Origin: Bradyrhizobium sp. LTSP849
GTDB taxonomy: Bacteria > Pseudomonadota > Alphaproteobacteria > Rhizobiales > Xanthobacteraceae
Reading direction: 5' to 3'
Length of the DNA stretch: 64,000 nt
Assembly: GCF_000938255.1 (NCBI RefSeq)
Contig: NZ_JYMR01000034.1
Span: 111,601-175,600, forward strand
This document shows, one piece after another, positions 34,698-43,594 of this stretch; position 1 is the first letter of the stretch, and each line of letters opens with the position of its first letter. Position numbers and translations under genes: made by a program. The notes under the pieces are model-generated. The model did not search any database. It worked only from the letters and a program-made list of their open reading frames with translations, and was not told the origin of the DNA.

Positions 34698-34788
34698 GCA
34701 GAAAGGCCGCAGCAGCCACCAGGAACAACAAAAACAGCGGAACGATCACCGGCGGCACGATCCACTCGGCCAGGCGAAATCGAGGCAT
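34690..34788 (-). CDS. 32-residue membrane micropeptide
   Basis: This 33-codon frame encodes MPRFRLAEWIVPPVIVPLFL followed by LFLVAAAAFLRG. A short basic N-terminus is followed by a single hydrophobic span of about 20 residues. GGAGGAGGG lies just upstream of the ATG at 34786-34788, one of the strongest ribosome sites in the window. Its stop overlaps the next gene's GTG start. It is too short for standard gene callers. The function is unknown; it might anchor or regulate an envelope process. Confidence 0.6.
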   Translation of the reverse strand: MPRFRLAEWIVPPVIVPLFLLFLVAAAAFLRG

Positions 34789-35001
34789 GCGCCCTCCTCC
34801 TCGTTCGGCGGGAGCGCGAGTGACCCTCAGTCACCGATGGATGCCATGGGAAGGGCGGTGATCGGCGGACTCTACGCTTACGCCCTGCGAATAGCGAGCT
34901 TTAAAACCGTACGCGACATCGACGCGGCGGCGTTGCCTTGGCCTGCGGCCTCGTTTAGGTCACGCAATATAGACGGCAGCATCAACACGGGCACGACCAG
35001 C

Positions 35002-35640
35002 ATGGTGACAATCTATTTCGATCTCGACGGCACGCTGACCAACCCAAAACCCGGGATCACCCGTTCGATCCAGTACGCTCTGGAGCGGCTGGGCCTCGCG
35101 GTGCCGACCGAGAACGAGTTGACCTGGTGCATCGGGCCGCCGCTGCATGCCAGCCTGCAAAAGCTGACCGGCAGCGAGAAACTCGCCGATCGAGCCCTCC
35201 TGCTCTACCGCGAGCGCTTCAGCGACATCGGCCTGTTCGAGAACGAGGCCTATGCCGGTATCATGGACACCCTGACAACGCTTGCCGCGACAACGCCGCG
35301 CATGTTCGTCGCGACCAGCAAGCCCGTGGTCTATGCCTCCCGCATCGTCGATCATTTCGGCCTGAAACCCTATTTCGAGCGCGTGTTCGGCTCCGAGCTC
35401 GACGGCACGCGCGTCGACAAGCGCGACCTGCTGCGCTACGCGCTCGACGAAGCCAGGGTCGATCCCGCCAGCGCGATCATGATCGGCGACCGCAGCCACG
35501 ACGTGGTCGGCGCCCGCACCAACGGCATGACCGCGATCGGCGTGCTCTATGGCTATGGCAGCGAGGCCGAGCTGAGGGATGCCGGCGCACATCACATCTG
35601 CGCCGCACACCCCGAGCTGCTCGGCCATTGCGTGGCCTAG
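35002..35640 (+). CDS. HAD-superfamily hydrolase (phosphoglycolate-phosphatase-like)
   Basis: A 212-residue HAD phosphatase. The catalytic DLDGTLTNP motif I is at residues 7-15, motif II threonine/serine lies in VATSKP, and motif III/IV is MIGDRSHDVVGA. The helical cap (residues 16-85) places it with Gph-like enzymes. The ATG at 35002 puts motif I at the expected distance; an in-frame extension to 34837 is not conserved. It ends five bases from the convergent aldoxime dehydratase stop. Confidence 0.92.
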   Translation: MVTIYFDLDGTLTNPKPGITRSIQYALERLGLAVPTENELTWCIGPPLHASLQKLTGSEKLADRALLLYRERFSDIGLFENEAYAGIMDTLTTLAATTPRMFVATSKPVVYASRIVDHFGLKPYFERVFGSELDGTRVDKRDLLRYALDEARVDPASAIMIGDRSHDVVGARTNGMTAIGVLYGYGSEAELRDAGAHHICAAHPELLGHCVA

Positions 35641-35644
35641 GCGT

Positions 35645-36676
35645 TCACCCTTCGACCGCCGCCAGCATGCCTGTCTTCGAATGGCAGTTCAGATATTCGA
35701 AGAACTGTTCGTCCGCGGTCGCTACCGTGACCTCATGATAGAGCCGCAGTTTTGCTGAGGGCCCGAGCGTGGATAGATACTTCATCGCCGCGCCAAAAAT
35801 CTTGACATGGGTTGGATGCGACTCCGCCCAGCGCTCCAGCGCAGCGAGACTCTTCCACCAGCTCTGGCCGTAGGATTTTTCGCTCGCGCTGCCGTCGGCG
35901 GAGAGCACGCCCATGTAACGATTGGCGTAGCAGCCGATCGCAAGGCCATCGTCGCGTAGAAAGTCCATGCCCTCGCGCAGCACCGGCTCGACATCGTCGA
36001 GATAGAGTTTTCGCTCCGACGCTTCTGTGTCACTCCAGTCTTGTCCCGAGCGGATCAGGCAGAGATTGTCATGCGCTTTCACGCGCAGCCGCGCTCCGTC
36101 ACGGATCAGTTCTGGAGACCCGCCAGGCGCCATCGCGTCGGTCTGCGACAGCGGAATGCGGTCGCGCATGCCGCCCCAATAAGCGTGCTCCTGCACCTCG
36201 CCGCTCATGCCGTCGGCGATGACGGCGACCCCCTCGGCCCGACCGAGCGAGGAGAACAGCGTCTCATGCCGCTCGACCGAGGGGCGCAACACCTCGATGA
36301 AGGTGCCGACGCCCTCTCGCGCTTTGCCAGTCCAGGCCTCGCGCGCCGAGGCAAACCAGGCGTCGAAGCGTGCGACGTCGTCCCAATAGGCGACCGAGAC
36401 CACATTCTCATGGCCGGCCTGGTCGACATAGTGCGCGCGGTCCCAGTGAGAGGGACCATGCTCGGCAGCGAAGAGCCCTGCGATTTCCTTCAGCGCGTCG
36501 GTCGCTGCCGCCGGCACCGTGCCGCGATGCTGCACGCCGAAATAGGCCATCACGACGCGGCTCACCGCGGGTTTGTAGCGCGCCACGAACGACGGATATG
36601 GCGGCTGGTAATCGTCCGGTACCCGCTTGTGGCGCGTGCGCTTCATTTCCAGATTCTGAGGAATAGCGGATTCCAT
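35645..36676 (-). CDS. Aldoxime dehydratase (phenylacetaldoxime-dehydratase family heme enzyme)
   Basis: A 343-residue protein of the Oxd family, which dehydrates aldoximes to nitriles using ferrous heme b. Markers are SFVARYKPAVSRVVMAYFGV, HWDRAHYVDQAGHENVVSVA, GCYANRYMG, SHPTHVKIFG (candidate proximal heme ligand His287 or His290) and LRLYHEVTV (candidate distal His314). GGAGG lies seven bases before the ATG at 36676. It follows the nitrilase gene by 26 bp on the same strand, so the two enzymes form an aldoxime to nitrile to acid route. Confidence 0.93.
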   Translation of the reverse strand: MESAIPQNLEMKRTRHKRVPDDYQPPYPSFVARYKPAVSRVVMAYFGVQHRGTVPAAATDALKEIAGLFAAEHGPSHWDRAHYVDQAGHENVVSVAYWDDVARFDAWFASAREAWTGKAREGVGTFIEVLRPSVERHETLFSSLGRAEGVAVIADGMSGEVQEHAYWGGMRDRIPLSQTDAMAPGGSPELIRDGARLRVKAHDNLCLIRSGQDWSDTEASERKLYLDDVEPVLREGMDFLRDDGLAIGCYANRYMGVLSADGSASEKSYGQSWWKSLAALERWAESHPTHVKIFGAAMKYLSTLGPSAKLRLYHEVTVATADEQFFEYLNCHSKTGMLAAVEG

Positions 36677-36702
36677 GATCAAGCCTCCCCTGCCTGCCGC
36701 AC

Positions 36703-37719
36703 TCAGCTCGCCGCCGCTGCAATGTCCGTGGGCTCGACAGTGTCGACCGGCAGCGCAAACTGCTCGACGCGTTGATAGCGCTTCTTGTTGAGCAGCAGCC
36801 GCGTCACGTCGGGCCGCGAATAATGCCCGGCAGGATCGGCCGCGTTCTTGGCGACGCCAATCGCTCCGAGATCGATCTCGGCGATCAACAACCCCTCCTG
36901 GTCCGGCGCGAGCTTGTCGCCAATCTGGCTGCCGTCGGGCCCGTAGATCGCAGCGAACCCGCCGCCCACATGCAGCAGCGCGTTCTTATCGGGCCGGTCG
37001 CAGAGCTCGTCGATCATGGCCTGCGACACGGTTGCGCAAGGCGCCAGCACGAAACAGGAGCCCTCGACCGCATAGACGCGCGAGGCGGCATTGTTGACCT
37101 CGGCGCCAAGCGCCGGCGCGAAGGGATCGTAGAGTGAGAAACTCGGCCACGCCGCGACGTGCACCTGCTCGTTCTGGGCATACATGGCGTATTTCGACAG
37201 AGGCTGGAGATGTTCCCAGCAGCACAGCGCGCCGATGCGGCCGATGTCGGACCGGGCGTGAACGGCGAGATCGCTACCGTCGCCCTCTCCATAGACAGTG
37301 CGCTCGGCATGGGTCGGCCGTAGCTTGCGGCGCTTGGCAATGGTTTCGCCATCGGGCCCTATCAGCCATTGCGCGAGATAGAGACTGCCGCCGTCACGTT
37401 CGGACAGGCCGAGCACCGCCGTCAGCTTCGCCTTGCGCACGGCGTCACGCAGCCGCTCGGCCTGCGGACTGTCATAGGACAGCGAATTGTCGAAATAGCG
37501 CTGCACAAAACCGCGGCCGATCGCCCAGGCCGGCGAGTCCATCCAGATATGCCAGGGGTAACCGGGGATGAAGGCTTCCGGAAAGGCGATCAGCTTGGCG
37601 CCTTTCTCCGACGCCTCCCTGATCAGCGCGATCGACTTGTCGATCGAGGCGTCGAGGTCGAGCCAGGCCGGCGCCGCCTGCACCACCGCCACCTTGTATT
37701 TCGGATGTTCGATGCCCAT
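36703..37719 (-). CDS. Nitrilase (carbon-nitrogen hydrolase)
   Basis: A 338-residue true nitrilase that converts nitriles to carboxylic acids and ammonia. The catalytic triad can be read as Glu48 (FPEAFIPGYP), Lys132 (RRKLRPTHAER) and Cys167 (GALCCWEHLQP). The C-terminus (after residue 300) is the usual tail for spiral oligomers. The start at 37719 has GGAGGCGGCA immediately upstream; 37731 is an alternative. It precedes the aldoxime dehydratase and is divergent from an AraC regulator, the known layout of aldoxime-nitrile clusters. Confidence 0.95.
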   Translation of the reverse strand: MGIEHPKYKVAVVQAAPAWLDLDASIDKSIALIREASEKGAKLIAFPEAFIPGYPWHIWMDSPAWAIGRGFVQRYFDNSLSYDSPQAERLRDAVRKAKLTAVLGLSERDGGSLYLAQWLIGPDGETIAKRRKLRPTHAERTVYGEGDGSDLAVHARSDIGRIGALCCWEHLQPLSKYAMYAQNEQVHVAAWPSFSLYDPFAPALGAEVNNAASRVYAVEGSCFVLAPCATVSQAMIDELCDRPDKNALLHVGGGFAAIYGPDGSQIGDKLAPDQEGLLIAEIDLGAIGVAKNAADPAGHYSRPDVTRLLLNKKRYQRVEQFALPVDTVEPTDIAAAAS

Positions 37720-37916
37720 TGCCGCCTCCATTGCCGGTTGATCGGAGACCACGTCCGATGCAGTCTATTGGGGCAAGGCGGGCGGCCGGCGCTCGACCAT
37801 GGCGGAACAAAAACTCGACCGGGAGGAATTGCCGCCCCGGTACGGAACTTGCCTCCGGTCAGGCCGGATCTGCGCCAACATGCGGCTTTACAGGATGTGA
37901 AAGGGAGGCTCTCCAG

Positions 37917-38873
37917 ATGCCAATCCAGTTCACGACGGACGGCAGTCCCGGCTACCGGCGGCTGGCCCTCTGGCAGGACATCGTCTGCGACGTCTTCGTC
38001 GGGCTCGACTGCAAGTCGGACCTTGGCAGCGCCTTTCGCGGCTCGGTCACGCAGGCCCCGCTCGGCAAGGCCATATGCTCAGACGTCAGCTCCGACCGCC
38101 AGCACGTGTTCCGCACGCCCTCGCGCATCGCGCGCTCGGATCAGGATTTTGTTCTCGTCGCGCTCGGCAATCGCGGCGACGGAGGTGTGGTGCAGGACGG
38201 CCGCGAGACCGTGATCCATCCCGGCGAATTCGCCCTCTATGACACCACGCGCCCCTATGAGCTGAAGTTCAACGACACCTTCACGCAGACCATCTTCAAG
38301 GTGCCTCGTGAGATGTTGCAGCGGCGGCTCGGCGGCACCGAGGCCCTCACCGCGATCTCGTTCGGCCCCGACGTACCGCTCGAGCGGCTCGCCTATGATT
38401 TCATCTTCAAGCTCTGCCAGAGCGCGGACCGTCTCGCGCCGAACAATGCCGCCGCTCTGTCGGAGCAGGCCGTCGATCTATTGGCGATGGCACTGAGCGA
38501 ACGGCTCGGCAAGACGTCGCTGCCGTCCTCGACCCATCGCTCCGCCCTGCTCTACCGGCTCAAGGCGCACATCCGCAGTCACCTCTCCGATCCCGAGCTG
38601 TCGCTGCCCGAGACCGCCGCAGCCCTCGGCATCTCACCGCGTTACGTGAACGATCTCCTCGCCGATGAGGACACCTCGTTCCAGCGCCATGTGCTCGCTG
38701 AGCGCCTCGCCCAATGCAGGCGCGACCTCGCCTCGCCCGTGCTCGCTCACCGTCACATCAGCGAGATTGCGTTTGCCTGGGGCTTTAATGACGTCTCGCA
38801 TTTCGGCCGCGTCTTCCGCGAGCATTTTGGCATGTCGCCGCGCGACTTCCGGCAGAGTCAGTTGCGGCATTGA
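37917..38873 (+). CDS. AraC/XylS-family regulator of the nitrilase cluster
   Basis: A 318-residue regulator with an N-terminal cupin-like AraC-binding domain (FTTDGSPGYRRLALWQDIVC onward) and a C-terminal double helix-turn-helix (residues 215-318: LPETAAALGISPRYVNDLL and ISEIAFAWGFNDVSHFGRVF). It ends FGMSPRDFRQSQLRH. Related proteins such as NitR activate nitrilase genes in response to nitriles or amides. AGGGAGG lies before the ATG. The 197-bp divergent gap probably contains its binding sites; I did not find a clear direct repeat. Confidence 0.92.
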   Translation: MPIQFTTDGSPGYRRLALWQDIVCDVFVGLDCKSDLGSAFRGSVTQAPLGKAICSDVSSDRQHVFRTPSRIARSDQDFVLVALGNRGDGGVVQDGRETVIHPGEFALYDTTRPYELKFNDTFTQTIFKVPREMLQRRLGGTEALTAISFGPDVPLERLAYDFIFKLCQSADRLAPNNAAALSEQAVDLLAMALSERLGKTSLPSSTHRSALLYRLKAHIRSHLSDPELSLPETAAALGISPRYVNDLLADEDTSFQRHVLAERLAQCRRDLASPVLAHRHISEIAFAWGFNDVSHFGRVFREHFGMSPRDFRQSQLRH

Positions 38874-38897
38874 GGCGAGGTCTGCCGCGAGCCCCGC

Positions 38898-39800
38898 CTA
38901 CGGCACCAGCGCATCGCTGGGAGATGCGACGCGGGCCTTCATCGCTTCGCTCATGGGAAGCTGGAGGCTCTGTCCCTTCGGCGGAATCGGCGACTCGAAC
39001 CACTTCGCGTAGAGCCTCCCGAACTCACCGGACGCCATCTTCTCCTTGATCGCGGCATCGACAAGAGCCTTGAACTCGGGATCTTCCCTGCGGGTCATCA
39101 GCCCGTAGTAGGACGGCGCATAAGTAGCCGCCAACATCCGGAATGCCTTGGGATCGGATGCGTTCGCGACCAGCCCGGCAACCAGGATATCGTCCTCGAA
39201 CCACGCTGCGGCCCGGCCCGTTCCCAGCATGAGGAGCGACTCGGCATGGTCCTTGGCCTGGACGATCGTCACATTCAGCTTCTGGTCATCGAGGAGCTTC
39301 TTGGCGATCCCGAAATTCAGCGAGCCCTGCGTGATGACGACGGTCTGCCCGTCAAGTCCTTTCGGCTCCATCAGCGGCGACGAGGCGGACACCAGCCAGC
39401 GCGGCGATGCCACATAGGTTGCAACGGAGAACGCCACCTGCTTTTGCCGTTCGGCCGTATTAGTCGTGCTGCCGCACTCGACATCGATGGTGCTGTTCTG
39501 GAGCAGCGGAATGCGATTGGACGCATTCACCGGAACGTATTCGATCTCCAGCTCAAGCCGCTGCAACATCACTTTGATCTTGTCGGCCACTGCGGCACAG
39601 AGGTCGAGCGAGAGCCCGGTCGGTTTCTGATCTGCGCCGAGATAGGCGAACGGTATCGACGCTTCGCGGTAGCCGAAGGTGATCTTGCCGACCTCCTTGA
39701 TCTTGTCCAGGGTCTGGCTCGCCGCTTGCGCCGCTCGAATATCGAGCAGCGCAAGCGACAGGGCGGCAACGGCAAACGTCGGCGAATTCCTGCGGATCAT
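38898..39800 (-). CDS. Amino-acid ABC transporter substrate-binding protein (family 3)
   Basis: A 300-residue periplasmic binding protein of the glutamate/aspartate GltI type. It has a signal peptide ending ...IRAAQA-AS, then KIKEVGKITFGYREASIPFA, the ligand segment VECGSTTNTAERQKQVAFS and TQGSLNFGIAKKLL. No permease or ATPase is adjacent. It follows the dialkylglycine-decarboxylase-like gene by 18 bp on the same strand, so it likely imports that enzyme's amino acid substrate. Confidence 0.92.
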   Translation of the reverse strand: MIRRNSPTFAVAALSLALLDIRAAQAASQTLDKIKEVGKITFGYREASIPFAYLGADQKPTGLSLDLCAAVADKIKVMLQRLELEIEYVPVNASNRIPLLQNSTIDVECGSTTNTAERQKQVAFSVATYVASPRWLVSASSPLMEPKGLDGQTVVITQGSLNFGIAKKLLDDQKLNVTIVQAKDHAESLLMLGTGRAAAWFEDDILVAGLVANASDPKAFRMLAATYAPSYYGLMTRREDPEFKALVDAAIKEKMASGEFGRLYAKWFESPIPPKGQSLQLPMSEAMKARVASPSDALVP

Positions 39801-39818
39801 GTCAGCCTCCGACCAGTA

Positions 39819-41141
39819 CTAAGCAGTGGGATTTCGCGACAGCTCGTCGAGACTTTCCCTCAAAGCCCGATCAAGGATCTCGACGGCGCGGTCGATCTCC
39901 TCGGTCGAGACGGTCAACGGCGGCGCGATGCGCCACACCGATCCGCGCTCGGGGCGGCGGCGGATGTTCATGCTCAGCCCATACTCAAAACACTTCTTCG
40001 TCGTCAGGCCGCCGAGCTGATGGGCTGGGCGCCGGCTGTTGCGATCGGTGACCAGCTCGACGCCGAGCAGAAGGCCCATGCCCCTGATGTCGCCGATCTG
40101 CTCGTATTTCTGCTGGAGCCCCTCGAACCGGCTTCGCAGGTAGGCGCCCATGACGTTGGCCCGTTCGACCAGCTTCTCTTCAGTGATCACGCGCAGCACC
40201 GCGAGTCCGACCTCGGCAAGCAGGGGATCGGAGACGTGGCTGGTGTAATAGGTGAAATGATCCTCGTGGAGCTTGCTCTCGATCGCCTCGGTGGTCGACA
40301 CCGCCGCAAGCGGAAGGCCGCCGCCGAGCGTCTTCGACATGGTCATGATGTCGGGAACGACCCCAAAATATTCTGATCCCGTCTTCTTGCCGATGCGCCC
40401 GAAAGCAGTCTGGGCCTCGTCGAAGATGAGCAGCATGCCGCGTTCATCGGCCGCCTTGCGCAGCGCCTCCATGAACGCCTTCGGCGGCACCAGCACGCCA
40501 CCGGCGCTGATCACGGGCTCAGCGATGATCGCCGCGCCCCGCCCGCTCGACTGCATGTCGAACATCTTCAGGGCGATCTCGAGATTGGCGAGCGCGGACT
40601 CCTCGTCGCTGCCTTTTGCGATGTAGGGCCGATAGGCGTTCGGCTCGGGGATGACGAACACGCCGGGCGCCGGCACGCCATATCCCTTGCGGTCGCTTGC
40701 CATGGAGACCGAAGCCGCCCCGCCGGTGATGCCGTGCCACGAGCCGCCGAGAACGAGTACCTCGTAGCCGCCGGTGTACATCTTGGCCATCCGGAGCGCG
40801 ACTTCGGTCGCTTCGGAGCCGGTGTTGATGAAGATCGAGCGCTTGAGATCGCCGGGCAACCAATCCTTCGCCAGCACCTGGGCGAGCTCGGCGACCACCT
40901 CGGGGATCATTCCGCTGAAGAGATGGAAGGCCTTCTTCCCTGCACTCTCCACCGCCGCGACGATGGCCGGATGGTTGTGGCCGATAGTAGCGCACATCTG
41001 GCCCGAGGTGAAATCGAGATAGTCGCGCCCGTCGCTGTCGGTCACGATCGTCCCCTTCGCCGAGGTGAAGAGGTTCGGGAACACGTCTCCGCCATAGCGG
41101 ACGAGGAATTCGTCGGCGGCCTGTTTCAGCGCTGAAGTCAT
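39819..41141 (-). CDS. Class III aminotransferase, 2,2-dialkylglycine-decarboxylase-like
   Basis: A 440-residue PLP enzyme. The PLP lysine is Lys270 (MTMSKTLGGGLPLAA), the ring aspartate Asp241 (DEAQT), and SWHG is at 134-137. Gln48 in TSGQM matches Gln52 of Burkholderia dialkylglycine decarboxylase, the residue that favours decarboxylation. The segments HVSDPLLAEVGL, VERANVMG, GDIRGMGLLLGVE and GLSMNIRRRPERGSVWRIAP also match that enzyme. It should decarboxylate and transaminate 2-aminoisobutyrate or isovaline with pyruvate. GAGGAGAACCG precedes the ATG. It is divergent from a LysR gene. Confidence 0.87.
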   Translation of the reverse strand: MTSALKQAADEFLVRYGGDVFPNLFTSAKGTIVTDSDGRDYLDFTSGQMCATIGHNHPAIVAAVESAGKKAFHLFSGMIPEVVAELAQVLAKDWLPGDLKRSIFINTGSEATEVALRMAKMYTGGYEVLVLGGSWHGITGGAASVSMASDRKGYGVPAPGVFVIPEPNAYRPYIAKGSDEESALANLEIALKMFDMQSSGRGAAIIAEPVISAGGVLVPPKAFMEALRKAADERGMLLIFDEAQTAFGRIGKKTGSEYFGVVPDIMTMSKTLGGGLPLAAVSTTEAIESKLHEDHFTYYTSHVSDPLLAEVGLAVLRVITEEKLVERANVMGAYLRSRFEGLQQKYEQIGDIRGMGLLLGVELVTDRNSRRPAHQLGGLTTKKCFEYGLSMNIRRRPERGSVWRIAPPLTVSTEEIDRAVEILDRALRESLDELSRNPTA

Positions 41142-41239
41142 CGGTTCTCCTCGGGCAAGCGGCATCCGCCGCGCAGCCATGCGGTGCGTCGATGCCGAGG
41201 CCGCTCAACTTTGTCGGGTCGGTTTTGGGATACGTAGCT

Positions 41240-41281
41240 GTTGCTTCGGGGCGCTTGCGGTACGAGACTTGCCTGAGCAAC
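41240..41281. promoter_or_regulatory. Candidate LysR operator
   Basis: GTTGCT at 41240-41245 and AGCAAC at 41276-41281, extended by GG/CC, form an inverted repeat with about 30 bp between arms. It lies in the divergent gap 26 bp before the LysR start. Arms are short, so the assignment is tentative. Confidence 0.35.
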
Positions 41282-41306
41282 AAGAAATTCGTACCGAGCG
41301 GACATA

Positions 41307-42272
41307 ATGGGCGCCAGTTCAAAAAACTCAGCAGGTGATGAAGCGGAGTCAACGCAGCGGCAGCGAATGCCTCCGCTCAAGGCGCTATCGGCCTTCGAAG
41401 CAGCCTCCCGCCACGGCAGCTTCAGCCGCGCCGCCGAGGAGCTCGGGGTTACGCCCTCCGCGATCAGCCACCACATCCAGAAGCTCGAGGACTTCCTCGG
41501 CGTTCGCGTCTTCTCCCGCCACGCCGGCCGTGCGGTGCTCACCAATGCCGGCCGCGTCTATGCCGCCGAGATCGAGCGCGCATTCGGAACGATCATGGGC
41601 GCAACGCGGCTGGTCGCGCCGCAGTCGCAGCGCGATCATCTGTTCATCGCGAGCGGTCCGAGCTTTGCCGCCAAATGGCTTCAGCCGCGGATCGGGAATT
41701 TCATCGGCGAGCATCCGGAGATCGGGATCAGGCTGTCAACCATCGCCGACTTGCGCGATCTCGAGACCATTCGCTTCGATCTCGCCATTGCCTATGGACG
41801 CCCGCCCGTCCTGAACAATCGGCATATCGAGCCTCTCCTGGCGGAGCGTCTGCGCCCGCTCTGTAGCCCGCGGCTGATCGAGCAACTCGAACTTCACGAA
41901 CCCGGTGATCTCGCCCGCGCCACGCTGATTCATTCGTCGAACGCACTGACCTGGACCGACTATCTGCGAAAGGTCACCGGCTCGACGATCAAAGCCCGCC
42001 ACGAATTGTGGTTCGACCGGTCCACCATGGCCATTGACGCGGCTGTCGAAGGTCTCGGCGTCGTCCTCGAGAGCGAGATCCTCGCCGCCGAGGAGCTGGA
42101 CAAAGGCACGCTCGTCGCGCCTTTTCGCCAGCCCGAGTTCGAGGTCGAGACGGTGTCCTATTATCTCGTGCGGTCCGCCGAAGCCAAAGGCCGCAGCCAT
42201 GTCGGCGCGTTCGAGGCCTGGCTGCGTGCGAAGATCACGGCCGCGAATTTGCAGGCGACGAGCGCGGCGTAA
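41307..42272 (+). CDS. LysR-family regulator (GcvA-like)
   Basis: A 321-residue regulator. The N-terminal winged HTH (residues 22-80) reads PPLKALSAFEAASRHGSFSR and AAEELGVTPSAISHHIQKLE. The substrate domain includes a SGPSFAAKWLQPRIGNF segment typical of the GcvA/DSD-activator group. It is divergent from the dialkylglycine-decarboxylase-like gene, with a 165-bp gap, and presumably controls that gene and the binding protein. Confidence 0.92.
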   Translation: MGASSKNSAGDEAESTQRQRMPPLKALSAFEAASRHGSFSRAAEELGVTPSAISHHIQKLEDFLGVRVFSRHAGRAVLTNAGRVYAAEIERAFGTIMGATRLVAPQSQRDHLFIASGPSFAAKWLQPRIGNFIGEHPEIGIRLSTIADLRDLETIRFDLAIAYGRPPVLNNRHIEPLLAERLRPLCSPRLIEQLELHEPGDLARATLIHSSNALTWTDYLRKVTGSTIKARHELWFDRSTMAIDAAVEGLGVVLESEILAAEELDKGTLVAPFRQPEFEVETVSYYLVRSAEAKGRSHVGAFEAWLRAKITAANLQATSAA

Positions 42273-42391
42273 CGCGTGCGGCCCCAGCAGAGCCGCTATG
42301 TGAGCGCGCAATAGGACACGGCGCTTGCTTGCATTACCATCCGGCACCAAGGCCGCAGGGATCAATCAGCGGCCAGCCGAGGAGCATATCG

Positions 42392-43417
42392 ATGGAATAC
42401 CGACGCCTGGGCCGGTCTGGCCTCATGGTCCCTGCTCTGAGCCTTGGAACCGGCACGTTCGGCGGCGTCGGCCGCCTTGCTGCATGGGGGACGACTGACG
42501 CGACCGAAGCGCGGCGCCTTTTGGACATCTGCCTCGAGGCCGGTGTGTCGATGTTCGACACCGCCGACGTCTATTCACTCGGCGAATCCGAGCGCGTTCT
42601 CGGGCAGGCCATCAAGGGCCGCCGCGACAAGGTGCTGGTCTCGACCAAGGCAACGTTCCGCTTCGGCGACGGGCCCAACGACGTCGGCTCGTCACGGCAA
42701 CATCTGCTCGCGGCCATCGATGGCGCGCTGAGCCGCCTCGGCACCGACTACATCGATCTGTTCCAGCTCCATGGCTTCGACGCATTCACCCCGCCTGAAG
42801 AGGTGCTTGCGACCCTCGATGGGCTCGTGCGCGCCGGCAAGATCCGCTACGTCGGCGTTTCGAACTTTTCAGGCTGGCACCTGATGAAGGCGCTCGGTGT
42901 TGCCGACAAGCACGGCTTTCCGCGCTACGTCGCCAATCAGACTTACTATTCATTGATCGGCCGCGACTACGAATGGGAGCTGATGCCGCTTGGCCTCGAC
43001 CAGGGGCTCGGCGCCGTCGTCTGGTCGCCACTCGGATGGGGCCGCTTGACCGGAAAGATTCGCCGCGGCCAGCCGAAGCCGGAGGTGAGCCGCCTGCCCA
43101 AGACCGCCGATTTCGGGCCGCCCGTGCCGGACGAGCACGTTTATCGCGTTGTGGATGCGATCGACGAGGTCGCCAAGGAGACGGGCAAGAGCGTCTCACA
43201 AATCGCGTTGAACTGGCTATTGCAGCGTCCGACGGTCTCGACGCTGATCGTCGGCGCGCGCAACGAGACCCAGCTGCGCGAGAATCTCGGCGCGGTCGGC
43301 TGGTCGCTGACCAAGGACCAGATCGCAAAGCTCGACGCGGCGAGCAAGGTCACGCTGCCCTATCCCTACTGGCATCAACGGGGAACGTTCTCCGATCGCA
43401 ATCCGCCGCCGGTGTAG
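42392..43417 (+). CDS. Aldo/keto reductase
   Basis: A 341-residue (alpha/beta)8 oxidoreductase that reduces carbonyls with NADPH. The catalytic tetrad is visible: Asp56 and Tyr61 (FDTADVYSLGESE), Lys86 (VSTKATF) and His127 (FQLHGFD). The sequence matches the AKR11/12-like bacterial group (GKIRYVGVSNFSGWHL, PTVSTLIVGARNETQLRENL). GAGGAGCATATCG precedes the ATG at 42392. It stands 120 bp after the LysR gene. The substrate is unknown. Confidence 0.93.
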   Translation: MEYRRLGRSGLMVPALSLGTGTFGGVGRLAAWGTTDATEARRLLDICLEAGVSMFDTADVYSLGESERVLGQAIKGRRDKVLVSTKATFRFGDGPNDVGSSRQHLLAAIDGALSRLGTDYIDLFQLHGFDAFTPPEEVLATLDGLVRAGKIRYVGVSNFSGWHLMKALGVADKHGFPRYVANQTYYSLIGRDYEWELMPLGLDQGLGAVVWSPLGWGRLTGKIRRGQPKPEVSRLPKTADFGPPVPDEHVYRVVDAIDEVAKETGKSVSQIALNWLLQRPTVSTLIVGARNETQLRENLGAVGWSLTKDQIAKLDAASKVTLPYPYWHQRGTFSDRNPPPV

Positions 43418-43594
43418 ACCTCTTCGGAAAGTCGACATCGCGCTGGTGAGGCCGCGAGAGCCTCCTGACCCATGCTTGTAGCGCCGGGGCCCCCTCCCGA
43501 CACAGGAACCGTCGGTGTCCTGCCGGGTTGCGATGCATCTCGCAATTTCCTAATCCGGAGATCAATCACGGCTCGAATCAAGCAAGCCTCCACC

